The notes under the pieces: model-generated
What the model saw: the letters and a program-made list of their open reading frames with translations, nothing else
The model's database searches: none
Told to the model about the DNA's origin: nothing
Translations under genes and position numbers: made by a program
Shown here: positions 47,934-55,725 of the stretch, piece after piece
Numbering within the stretch: the first letter of the stretch is position 1
Layout: every line of letters begins with the position of its first letter
Origin: Oscillospiraceae bacterium
GTDB lineage: Bacteria; Bacillota; Clostridia; Oscillospirales; Ruminococcaceae
Reading direction: 5' to 3'
Assembly: GCA_017427265.1 (NCBI GenBank)
Contig: JAFRTG010000001.1
Location: 1 to 55,725, forward strand
Length of the DNA stretch: 55,725 nt

Positions 47934-49671
47934 CGCTGTCACCTCCGTTCGTCTGCTGCTCATATACCTCGCGGTAAATATCGCTTGTGCGGAGCAGCTC
48001 ATCATGCGTACCGGCTGCGGCAATCTGACCGTTGTCCATGACAAGGATGATGTCCGCGTCCTGCACGGAAGCGATTCGCTGTGCAATGATGATCTTGGTG
48101 GTGTCCGGAATGAATTCCCGGAAGCCCTTGCGGATCAGCGCATCGGTTTTGGTATCGACGGCGCTGGTGGAGTCGTCAAGAATCAGGATTTTCGGCTTTT
48201 TCAGCAGGGCTCTGGCGATGCAGAGGCGCTGCTTCTGGCCGCCGGAGACATTGGAACCGCCCTGCTCGATCATAGTATCATAACCGTCCGGGAAGGCGCT
48301 GACGAAATCGTGTGCCTGCGCGAGCTTGCAGGCTTCGATCAGCTCTGCGTCGGATGCCTCCGCATCGCCCCAGCGCAGGTTTTCCTTGATCGTGCCGGAG
48401 AACAGGACATTCTTCTGCAGCACCATGGCAACGCTGTCGCGCAGGGTGCGCAGATCGTATTCGCGGACGTCGATGCCGCCGACCATGACCTTGCCCTCCG
48501 TGACATCATAGAGCCGCGGAATCAGCTGCACCAGTGTCGATTTGCTGGAGCCGGTACCGCCGATGATGCCGACGGTTGCGCCGGACGGAATGGTGAGGCT
48601 GATGTCGGAGAGCGCACTGCGTCTGGTCTTCTGCGAATACTTGAAGCTGACATTCTCAAAGACGATGCTGCCGTCGCGGACTTCCGTGCAGGCGCAGTCC
48701 GGATTGTGAATATCCGGCACCTCCGAGAGCACCTCGGAGATACGCTTGACGGATTCTGCGGACATCGTCAGCATGACGTAGATCACGGAAAGCATCATCA
48801 GCTGCATCAGAATCTGGAAGCCGTAGGTGAGCATACTGGACATCTCACCGACATTGATGCCGTTTCCGGTTCCGGTGATAATCAGCTTGGAGCCGAACAG
48901 CAGGATGAACGCCATATTGAAGTAGAGGCAAAGCTGCATAATCGGGGCATTGAGCACGACGATGCGTTCTGCCTTGGTGAAGTCGGCGCGGATATCGTCA
49001 GCAGCCGTGTGGAATTTCTTCTTCTCATATTCCTCACGGGAGAAGCCCTTGACCACGCGCATACCGCGGACGTTTTCCTCGATGGATTCGTTCAGGCGGT
49101 CATACTTTTTGAACACTCTGCGGAAGGCCGGCATGGCATATTTGCCGATCATCAGCAGCCCGAACAGCATGACCGGGATGACGACAACAAAATTCAGCGC
49201 GAGCTTTCCGCCCATGATAAACGCCATTGTGATGGAGAAAATGAGCATCAGCGGTGCGCGGACAAGAATCCGGATGACCATCATATAGGCCATCTGCAGA
49301 TTGTTGATATCGGTGGTCAGGCGGGTGACGAGCGACGGCGTCGAGAACTTGTCAATGTTGCTGAATGCAAAGGTCTGAATCCGCGCAAAAATATCATGGC
49401 GGACATTTTTCGCAAGACCCGATGCAGCCTTTGCGCTGGTGAAGCCCGCCGAGCCGCCGAAGAACAGCGAAACCAGCGTTAGAATGAGCAGAATCAGTCC
49501 GTCCCGCAGCAGGGAGGACATATCAACGGCATCGTTTTCGATTCGCGTGACGAGCCGGGCTGTAATGAACGGGATGATTGCTTCGATGACTGCTTCACCG
49601 GCCATGAACAGAATGGTGATGATTGTCGGCCATTTGTATTCCCGCAGACAGCGTTTGATCGTTAGAAACAT
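47923..49671 (-). CDS. ABC exporter half, degenerate ATPase (BmrC/TM287-like)
   Basis: 582 residues. Six TM helices, then Walker A IGGTGSSKSTL, signature NVSGGQKQRLCIAR, and a Walker B that reads LILDDSTSAVD (catalytic Glu replaced by Asp). The H-loop histidine is replaced by Gln (IIIAQRIAS). These two changes are the known mark of the degenerate site in TM287/288-type heterodimers, so it must work with the next gene's product. It starts 24 bp after marR and its stop overlaps its partner's start. Confidence 0.94.
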   Translation of the reverse strand: MFLTIKRCLREYKWPTIITILFMAGEAVIEAIIPFITARLVTRIENDAVDMSSLLRDGLILLILTLVSLFFGGSAGFTSAKAASGLAKNVRHDIFARIQTFAFSNIDKFSTPSLVTRLTTDINNLQMAYMMVIRILVRAPLMLIFSITMAFIMGGKLALNFVVVIPVMLFGLLMIGKYAMPAFRRVFKKYDRLNESIEENVRGMRVVKGFSREEYEKKKFHTAADDIRADFTKAERIVVLNAPIMQLCLYFNMAFILLFGSKLIITGTGNGINVGEMSSMLTYGFQILMQLMMLSVIYVMLTMSAESVKRISEVLSEVPDIHNPDCACTEVRDGSIVFENVSFKYSQKTRRSALSDISLTIPSGATVGIIGGTGSSKSTLVQLIPRLYDVTEGKVMVGGIDVREYDLRTLRDSVAMVLQKNVLFSGTIKENLRWGDAEASDAELIEACKLAQAHDFVSAFPDGYDTMIEQGGSNVSGGQKQRLCIARALLKKPKILILDDSTSAVDTKTDALIRKGFREFIPDTTKIIIAQRIASVQDADIILVMDNGQIAAAGTHDELLRTSDIYREVYEQQTNGGDSDAA

Positions 49672-49695
49672 GCGGAATGATGACTCCTTTCGGTA

Positions 49696-50124
49696 TTATG
49701 TAAGATTCCGGCGCATTCGCTCCAGAAAGCCGTGCAGCATTTCGAGCTCCTCGTCCGAGAAGCCGCTGATGAGCTGCTGTTCCATCTCGCGGTTGTCCTC
49801 GCGGATCCGCTCGGTGTACTGCTGACCGCGTTCTGTGAGGATAAGCCGCTTGAGCCGGTCGTCTCCTGCGACGCGCCCGCGTTCGATCAGGCCTTGTTTT
49901 TCCAGTGCGACTACCGTTTTGGAAACCGCAGAACGGCAGATGCAGAGGTCTTTTTCGAGATCGCGCTGACAGACGTCCTCACCCTCATGGGAGGAGAGAT
50001 AGCCGAGCACCCAGCTGTTCGGGCCGGTCAGATGGTCGAGCTCCTGCTTGATCTGTGAGGTGTCGATCCGTCTGCGGATCTGAACATTCAGCATCCGGAG
50101 CGCCAGCATGGTTTTGCAATCCAA
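49696..50124 (-). CDS. MarR-family regulator of the ABC exporter operon
   Basis: 142 residues from a TTG at 50124 with AAAGGAG upstream. The longest frame begins on the -35 box (TTGACA read as TTG ACA) and is impossible. The winged helix is clear: LTGPNSWVLGYLSSHEGEDV, CQRDLEKDLCICRSAVSKTV (recognition helix), ALEKQGLIERGRVAGDDRLK and RLILTERGQQY, the MarR wing and dimer helices. As first gene of the operon it probably represses its own promoter and is released by a substrate of the exporter. Confidence 0.92.
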   Translation of the reverse strand: MDCKTMLALRMLNVQIRRRIDTSQIKQELDHLTGPNSWVLGYLSSHEGEDVCQRDLEKDLCICRSAVSKTVVALEKQGLIERGRVAGDDRLKRLILTERGQQYTERIREDNREMEQQLISGFSDEELEMLHGFLERMRRNLT

Positions 50125-50188
50125 GGCAAATTTCAGCTCCTTTTCTGTGGTGTATGATTGTTTTGCTTTGAACTGTTCACAATGAAAC

Positions 50189-50217
50189 ATTATACAGCAT
50201 TTCCGCCAAATTGTCAA
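50189..50217 (-). promoter_or_regulatory. Promoter of the marR-ABC-gtrA operon
   Basis: On the minus strand TTGACA (50217-50212), 17 bp, TATAAT (50194-50189). GAAACATTATACAGCATTTC around the -10 is an imperfect palindrome that could be the MarR operator. Confidence 0.82.
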
Positions 50218-50321
50218 GAGCTTTTTTGGCGAAAATGCGATTGTTTTTTTGCGGATTTCTCAGAAACAAAACGAATGCCCCTGCGCGTGCAGAGGCATTT
50301 GTCTGTATGGTGTCAACAAAA

Positions 50322-51908
50322 TCAGTCGAGAGATTTCATCGTCGGGAAGAGCAGAACGTCACGGATGGACTGGCTGTTCGTCATCAGCATGACCAGACGG
50401 TCAATGCCGAAGCCGATGCCGCCTGTCGGGGGCATACCGATTTCCAGTGCGTTCATGAAGTCCTCGTCGATGCGGTTTGCTTCCTCGTCGCCCTGTGCGA
50501 TCAGAGCTTCCTGCGCCTCGAATCGCTTGCGCTGGTCGATCGGGTCATTCAGCTCGGAGTAAGCATTGCACATTTCGCGCGCGGTGATGTAGAGCTCGAA
50601 GCGCTCCACGTAATCCGGCTTATCCGGCTTGCGCTTGGTCAGCGGGGAAATCTCGACCGGGTGATCCATGATGAAGGTCGGCTGAATCAGCTTTTCCTCG
50701 ACAAACTCATCGAAGAACAGGTTCAGGATATCGCCCTTTTCGTGGCGGTTCTCGTAGTGCACGCCCTTTTCATCTGCAATTTTCTTTGCAGCGGCGGTAT
50801 CGGGAATCTGATCGAAGTCCACGCCGGTGTATTCCTTGACCGCGTCGATCATGGTCAGGCGGCGGAACGGCTTGCCGAGGTCGATCATGATATCCTCGCC
50901 GTTCTCATCGGTGCCGAACGGGATGCAGGTCGTGCCGCAGACGGTCTGTGCGATGTGACGGAACATGTTCTCGGTCAGATCCATCATGCCGTAGTAATCG
51001 GTGTAGGCCTGATAGAGCTCCATGAGCGTGAATTCCGGGTTGTGCTTGGTATCGACGCCCTCATTGCGGAACACTCTGCCGATTTCGTAGACCTTTTCAA
51101 GGCCGCCGACGATCAGGCGCTTGAGGTACAGCTCGAGGGAAATACGCAGCTTGACATCCTCATTGAGCGCATTATAGTGCGTCTCGAACGGTCTTGCAGC
51201 GGCGCCGCCCGCGTTGGAAACGAGCATCGGGGTCTCGACCTCAAGGAAGCCCTGTGCATCGAGCCATGTGCGGATTGCTGCAATGATCTTGCTGCGCTTG
51301 ATAAAGGTATCGCGGACGTCCTCATTCATGATGAGATCGACGTAGCGCTGACGGTATCTTGCATCGCGGTCGGTCAGACCGTGGAACTTTTCGGGCAGCG
51401 GCTTCAGGGACTTGGAGAGCAGCGTCACCTGCGTTGCGTGGACAGAGAGCTCGCCGGTTCTGGTGCGGAACAGCGTACCGGTTACGCCCATCAGGTCGCC
51501 GATGTCCCACTTGCGGAAGGCAGCGAAGGCCTCCTCGCCGATGTCGTTCATACGGACATAGACCTGCAGTCTGCCGGTTCTGTCGCGCAGATCGAGGAAG
51601 TTGGCCTTGCCCATTTTGCGCCAGCTCATAATACGGCCGGCGATGGTGACGGTGAACTGTGCATTCAGCTCCTCATAGGCGGCCTTTTTTGCCTCCTCAT
51701 CGAGATCGGCCGGCAGCTTTGCCTCTGCCTCTGCATACATGGCGCGGCAGTCTGCGGTGCTTGCGGTGACATCAAACTTGGTGATGACAAACGGGTCGCA
51801 GCCGTTTTCCTGCATTTCAGTCAGCTTATCCAGACGGACCTGACGCAGCGCGTCAATGTCCTCCGGGGTCTGCTGCACATTCTGTTCGCTGAGATTCTGT
51901 TCGCTCAT
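50322..51908 (-). CDS. lysS: Lysine-tRNA ligase, class II
   Basis: 528 residues, about 30 longer than usual; the excess is a charged stretch before the OB fold (EAKLPADLDEEAKKAAYEEL). Anticodon-binding OB domain (TIAGRIMSWRKMGKANFLDL to about 165), then the class II core: motif 1 around FLEVETPMLVSNAGGAAARP, motif 2 FRNEGVDTKHNPEFTLMELY, motif 3 GIGFGIDRLVMLMTNSQSIR. It charges tRNA-Lys. It starts 2 bp after greA stops, a common pairing in Firmicutes. Confidence 0.97.
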   Translation of the reverse strand: MSEQNLSEQNVQQTPEDIDALRQVRLDKLTEMQENGCDPFVITKFDVTASTADCRAMYAEAEAKLPADLDEEAKKAAYEELNAQFTVTIAGRIMSWRKMGKANFLDLRDRTGRLQVYVRMNDIGEEAFAAFRKWDIGDLMGVTGTLFRTRTGELSVHATQVTLLSKSLKPLPEKFHGLTDRDARYRQRYVDLIMNEDVRDTFIKRSKIIAAIRTWLDAQGFLEVETPMLVSNAGGAAARPFETHYNALNEDVKLRISLELYLKRLIVGGLEKVYEIGRVFRNEGVDTKHNPEFTLMELYQAYTDYYGMMDLTENMFRHIAQTVCGTTCIPFGTDENGEDIMIDLGKPFRRLTMIDAVKEYTGVDFDQIPDTAAAKKIADEKGVHYENRHEKGDILNLFFDEFVEEKLIQPTFIMDHPVEISPLTKRKPDKPDYVERFELYITAREMCNAYSELNDPIDQRKRFEAQEALIAQGDEEANRIDEDFMNALEIGMPPTGGIGFGIDRLVMLMTNSQSIRDVLLFPTMKSLD

Positions 51909-51910
51909 AA

Positions 51911-52426
51911 TCAGCCCTCCGGATGGTTCGCGAATACACCTGTGCTGGAGATTTCCAGAACGGTAAAGGTCATGATGCCGACCGGCGCTTCCACGATGAA
52001 GGTATCGCCGACATGCTTGCCGAGCACGGCCTTGCCGATCGGGGAGTCATCGGAGATCTTGTGCTGCTCGTAGTCTGCCTCGGAGCGGCCGACGATCTGG
52101 AGCGTTTCGATCTTCTGGGGCTGGCCGTTGAATTCGGCTCTGCTCAGAATGACGCCGCATCCGGTGCTGACGGTATCGGAAGAAACCGTCGAGATGATCT
52201 CCGCATGTTCCAGTGTATATTCGAGTTTTTTGATCTCGTCTTCCAGACGGGCCTGTTCGTTTCTTGCCTCGTCGTATTCAGCGTTTTCGGAAAGGTCACC
52301 GTGGCTTCTTGCTTCTGCAAGGGCATCTGCGACCTCGGTACGGCGGGTACCTTTCAGATAAGAGAGTCTCTGTTGTTCAGCATCGTAATGCTGTTGTGAC
52401 ATTTTTTCTCTGTATTCCTGTTCCAT
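51911..52426 (-). CDS. greA: Transcription elongation factor GreA
   Basis: 171 residues from the ATG at 52426 with GAGGAGG. The N-terminal coiled coil carries the family signature ALAEARSHGDLSENAEYDEA (about 42-61), with the acidic tip residues D and E that reach into RNA polymerase to rescue backtracked complexes. The C-terminal FKBP-like domain (VSTGCGVILSRAEFNGQPQK, DDSPIGKAVLGKHVGDTFIV) follows. The tail (SSTGVFANHPEG) is slightly longer than usual. Coupled with lysS downstream. No clear promoter is seen in the 105 bp to carB. Confidence 0.96.
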   Translation of the reverse strand: MEQEYREKMSQQHYDAEQQRLSYLKGTRRTEVADALAEARSHGDLSENAEYDEARNEQARLEDEIKKLEYTLEHAEIISTVSSDTVSTGCGVILSRAEFNGQPQKIETLQIVGRSEADYEQHKISDDSPIGKAVLGKHVGDTFIVEAPVGIMTFTVLEISSTGVFANHPEG

Positions 52427-52462
52427 ATGATCCTCCTCGTACATCGGTATAAAATCCAGAGA

Positions 52463-52490
52463 GGGAGCAGTGTATGAATGCGCTGCTCCC
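52463..52490. terminator. Hairpin between carB and greA
   Basis: GGGAGCAG and CTGCTCCC arms with a 12-nt loop and only a weak T tract. It probably lowers read-through from carB into greA-lysS rather than stopping it fully. Confidence 0.5.
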
Positions 52491-52531
52491 TTGCTGTTTC
52501 AGATTTGCCTGCGGCAGAGACTTCTGCCGGA

Positions 52532-55500
52532 TTATTCGATGATCTCGCTGTGGAATTCCTGCAGCGACTTCACGCTCAGCGCACCGCCCTGCGATTTGAT
52601 TGCGGCAATGCCCTCTGCCGTTGCGGATGCAGCGGCCATTGTGGTGATATAGGGGATGCGGTATTTGATCGCAGCCTTGCGGATGTAGCTGTCATCGTGG
52701 AGGCTGTCCGCACCGGCCGGCGTGTTGATAATCAGGTCAATCTTGCCGTTGGTCATCGCATCGGTGATGTTCGGTCTGCCCTCATAGAGCTTCTTGATCT
52801 TTTCAGCCGGGATACCTGCCTCTGCGATCATATCGTAGGTCTTTCCGGTTGCAAGGATTGTGAATCCGAGATCGTTGAACTTCTTTGCAATCGGGAGCAG
52901 CTCTGGCTTATCCATATCGCAGACGGAGAGCAGAACGGTGCCCTCGGTCGGCAGCTTAGTCTGGGTTGCCTCCTGTGCCTTGAAGTAGGCCTCGCCGAAG
53001 TTCGGGGAAATGCCGAGCACTTCACCGGTGGAACGCATTTCCGGTCCGAGGACGGGGTCAACCTCCTGGAACATGTTGAACGGGAAGACAGCTTCCTTGA
53101 CGCCGTGATGCGGGATTTTCTTGTCACGCAGCGACGGAACCGGAGAAGGCTTGCCGGTCAGCTCCGAGGTCATGATCTGGGTTGCGATGCGCACCATGTT
53201 GATGGCGCAGACCTTGGAAACCAGCGGAACCGTTCTCGATGCACGCGGGTTTGCTTCCAGAACATAAACGGTATCGTCCTCGATCGCATACTGCATGTTC
53301 ATCAGGCCGGAAACGCCCATTTCCACAGCGATTTTCTTTGTATATTCCTTGATGGTCGCAACATGCTTTTCGCTGAGGTTGAGCGACGGGAGCACGCAGG
53401 CGGAGTCGCCGGAGTGAATACCCGCAAGCTCGATGTGCTCCATGACAGCCGGAACGAAGCATTCCTTGCCGTCGGAGATGGCATCTGCCTCACATTCGGT
53501 TGCATGGTGCAGGAAGCGGTCAATCAGGATCGGTCTGTCCGGTGTGACGCCGACAGCAGCTTCCATGTAGACGCGCATCATCTTGTCATCGTGAACAACT
53601 TCCATGCCGCGGCCGCCGAGCACGTAGGACGGACGAACCATGACCGGATAACCGATGCGGTTTGCAATTTCAAGCGCATCGTCCACGGTGACGGCCATGC
53701 CGGATTCCGGCATCGGGATGCCGAGCTTTTCCATCATGGCGCGGAAATGATCTCTGTCCTCTGCGAGGTCGATCGTTTCCGGAGAGGTGCCGAGGATTCT
53801 GACGCCGTTCTTTTTCAGGTCGGCAGCGAGGTTCAGCGGGGTCTGGCCGCCGAACTGTGCGATGACGCCGACCGGCTTTTCCTTCTCGTAGATCTGGAGA
53901 ACATCCTCAAGCGTCAGCGGCTCGAAGTAGAGCTTATCGGAGGTGTCGTAGTCCGTGGAAACGGTCTCCGGGTTGCAGTTGACGATGATGGTCTCGAAGC
54001 CGAGATCCTTCAGGGCGAGTGCTGCATGGACACAGCAGTAGTCGAACTCGATGCCCTGACCGATTCTGTTCGGGCCGCCGCCGAGAATCATGATCTTCGG
54101 ACGGTCGTCGTTGCAGGGGCTCTCATCCTTTTCAATATGATAGGAGGAGTAAAAATATGCGTTGTCAGCGGTGCCGGAGACATGGACGCCTTCCCAGCCC
54201 TCGCGGATGCCGGCCTCATAGCGGGCATTGCGGATATCCGTTTCGGAGACCGCAAGAATCTTGCTGAGGTAGCGGTCAGAGAAGCCGTCGAGCTTTGCCT
54301 GACGCAGCACGCCCGGAGCCGGAACCTTGCCCTTGTTTGCAATGAGGGTATTTTCTTCCTCGACGAGTTCGAGCATCTGCTCGATGAACCACTTCTTGAT
54401 CTTGGTCAGATTATAAAGCTCATCGACCGTTGCACCCTTGCGCAGTGCCTCATACATGATGAACTGGCGGTTGCTGGTCGGGTAAATGAGCATGGAGAGC
54501 AGCTCGTCCTTGGATTTCTCATTGAAATCATTTGCAAATCCGAGGCCGTATCTGCCGGTTTCCAGAGAACGGATTGCCTTCTGGAAGGCTTCCTTATAGG
54601 TCTTGCCGATGCTCATGACCTCACCGACGGCACGCATCTGTGTACCGAGCTTGTCCTCGGCGCCCTTGAATTTTTCAAAGGCCCAGCGTGCGAACTTGAT
54701 GACGACATAATCGCCGGACGGGACATATTTGTCCAGTGTACCGTACTTGCCGCACTCCATCTCGTCCAACGTCATGCCGGTTGCGAGCATTGCGGAGACC
54801 AGTGCGATCGGGAAGCCGGTCGCCTTGGAGGCCAGTGCGGAGGAACGGGAGGTGCGCGGGTTAATCTCAATGACGATGATTCTGTCAGAAACCGGGTCGT
54901 GCGCGAACTGGCAGTTGCAGCCGCCGATAACCTGCACCTTGTCCACGATGCGGTATGCCTGCTCCTGCAGACGCTTCTGAACGTCCTCGGAGATGGTCAG
55001 CATCGGGGCGGAGCAGAAGGAATCACCTGTGTGCACGCCCATGGGGTCGATGTTCTCAATAAAGCAGACGGTAATCATGTTGCCCTTGGCATCACGGACG
55101 ACTTCGAGCTCCAGCTCTTCCCAGCCGGTGACGCACTCCTCAACGAGCACCTGACCGACGAGAGAAGCCTGCAGGCCTCTTGCGCAGACGACCTTCAGTT
55201 CTTCGACGTTGTAGACCATGCCGCCGCCGGCGCCGCCCATGGTATATGCCGGACGGAGAACGACCGGATAACCGAGCTGATCCGCAATCTTCACTGCCTC
55301 GTCCACGGAATATGCAACCTCACTGCGTGCCATTTCGACGCCGATGGATTCCATGGTTTCCTTGAACTCGATTCTGTCCTCGCCGCGCTCGATGGCATCG
55401 ACCTGAACACCGATGACCTTGACGCCGTACTCTTTCAGCACGCCGGCCTTATCGAGCTCAGAACAGAGGTTCAGACCGGACTGACCGCCGAGGTTCGGCA

Positions 55501-55725
55501 GCAATGCATCCGGGCGCTCCTTCTTGATGATCTCGGTCAGACGCGCACAGTTCAGCGGCTCGATGTAGGTAACATCGGCAACATCCGGATCTGTCATGAT
55601 CGTCGCGGGGTTGGAGTTGACGAGAACGACGGTGTAGCCCTCCTCTTTCAGCGCGAGGCAGGCCTGTGTCCCGGCATAGTCGAATTCGGCCGCCTGTCCG
55701 ATGACGATGGGGCCGGAGCCGATCA
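52532..55725 (-). CDS. carB: Carbamoyl-phosphate synthase large subunit, 5' end beyond window
   Basis: 1064 residues visible; roughly the first dozen lie past the right edge (the visible part begins IGSGPIVIGQAAEFDYAGTQ). Makes carbamoyl phosphate from glutamine-derived ammonia, bicarbonate and 2 ATP for pyrimidine and arginine synthesis. The internal duplication is clear: the first ATP-grasp unit, and a second beginning LGGGPNRIGQGIEFDYCCVH at about residue 555. Between them is the oligomerisation domain; at the C-terminus is the MGS-like allosteric domain (TGKTYDMIAEAGIPAEKIKK, then GKIDLIINTPAG). All family blocks look intact. The small subunit carA should lie just outside the window. Confidence 0.97.
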   Translation of the reverse strand, partial: IGSGPIVIGQAAEFDYAGTQACLALKEEGYTVVLVNSNPATIMTDPDVADVTYIEPLNCARLTEIIKKERPDALLPNLGGQSGLNLCSELDKAGVLKEYGVKVIGVQVDAIERGEDRIEFKETMESIGVEMARSEVAYSVDEAVKIADQLGYPVVLRPAYTMGGAGGGMVYNVEELKVVCARGLQASLVGQVLVEECVTGWEELELEVVRDAKGNMITVCFIENIDPMGVHTGDSFCSAPMLTISEDVQKRLQEQAYRIVDKVQVIGGCNCQFAHDPVSDRIIVIEINPRTSRSSALASKATGFPIALVSAMLATGMTLDEMECGKYGTLDKYVPSGDYVVIKFARWAFEKFKGAEDKLGTQMRAVGEVMSIGKTYKEAFQKAIRSLETGRYGLGFANDFNEKSKDELLSMLIYPTSNRQFIMYEALRKGATVDELYNLTKIKKWFIEQMLELVEEENTLIANKGKVPAPGVLRQAKLDGFSDRYLSKILAVSETDIRNARYEAGIREGWEGVHVSGTADNAYFYSSYHIEKDESPCNDDRPKIMILGGGPNRIGQGIEFDYCCVHAALALKDLGFETIIVNCNPETVSTDYDTSDKLYFEPLTLEDVLQIYEKEKPVGVIAQFGGQTPLNLAADLKKNGVRILGTSPETIDLAEDRDHFRAMMEKLGIPMPESGMAVTVDDALEIANRIGYPVMVRPSYVLGGRGMEVVHDDKMMRVYMEAAVGVTPDRPILIDRFLHHATECEADAISDGKECFVPAVMEHIELAGIHSGDSACVLPSLNLSEKHVATIKEYTKKIAVEMGVSGLMNMQYAIEDDTVYVLEANPRASRTVPLVSKVCAINMVRIATQIMTSELTGKPSPVPSLRDKKIPHHGVKEAVFPFNMFQEVDPVLGPEMRSTGEVLGISPNFGEAYFKAQEATQTKLPTEGTVLLSVCDMDKPELLPIAKKFNDLGFTILATGKTYDMIAEAGIPAEKIKKLYEGRPNITDAMTNGKIDLIINTPAGADSLHDDSYIRKAAIKYRIPYITTMAAASATAEGIAAIKSQGGALSVKSLQEFHSEIIE

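Noticed and set aside
50125-50217. N-terminal extension of the MarR protein
   Set aside because: Its start codon is the TTG of the -35 box and it spans the -10 box, so it cannot be translated from that transcript.

Overview
The window looks like chromosome of a Gram-positive, spore-forming gut or rumen bacterium of the Oscillospiraceae, most likely Ruminococcus in the strict sense. The reasons are a cellobiose phosphorylase very close to the ruminococcal form, a spoVAD-spoVAE pair, class A RNase P RNA, a BspA-type leucine-rich-repeat secreted protein, a zinc-ribbon/PASTA kinase-like protein, and abundant sigma-A promoters with TTGACA/TATAAT and 17-bp spacers. No rRNA or tRNA genes, CRISPR arrays or insertion sequences were seen.

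Layout. 1-3758 is the leading end of an integrative conjugative element (ICE), all on the minus strand: two-winged-helix replication initiator, small accessory genes, PcfB-like DUF3801 protein and a VirD4/TraG coupling protein that runs off the left edge. Its control region (3790-4160) holds a promoter, an attenuator-like terminator and two families of short direct repeats. From about 4280 the sequence is chromosomal: a structured ncRNA driven by a promoter with three 21-bp upstream repeats, cellobiose phosphorylase, spoVAD-spoVAE, a PASTA pseudokinase, a methionine gamma-lyase-like enzyme, and a GNAT/M42/M42 operon. At 17436-19517 a secreted LRR-cysteine-peptidase gene sits behind a second copy of the same 21-bp repeat array. 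Then come a GntR-controlled ABC transporter set, an SPFH protein, a D-Ala-D-Ala carboxypeptidase, a second candidate small RNA, mntP, pheST, a lipoprotein barnase with barstar, and a long minus-strand block: minD-like, mgsA, a small zinc protein, hisS, PBP2, ArsC-like. After rnpB come a DUF2079 membrane protein, a tiny DUF3789 protein, a YbjN-like pair, a MarR-controlled heterodimeric ABC exporter with gtrA, greA-lysS, and carB running off the right edge.

The most interesting signal is regulatory. Two arrays of exact 21-bp-period direct repeats (3 copies at 4281, 4 copies at 17436) share a consensus close to LytTR response-regulator sites, end at the same distance from their -35 boxes, and precede promoters that both have an 18-bp spacer. 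One drives a structured noncoding RNA and the other a secreted cysteine-peptidase-like protein. This parallels the VirR regulon of Clostridium perfringens, which also joins secreted toxins/proteases to a regulatory RNA. The regulator is not in the window. Other points of note are a PASTA protein that has lost every catalytic kinase residue, a C-rich-loop candidate sRNA at 25907-26052, and a family of hairpin-rich intergenic elements.

All calls come from reading the sequence; no database search was run. Start codons were re-chosen by ribosome-binding site where the longest reading frame looked wrong.
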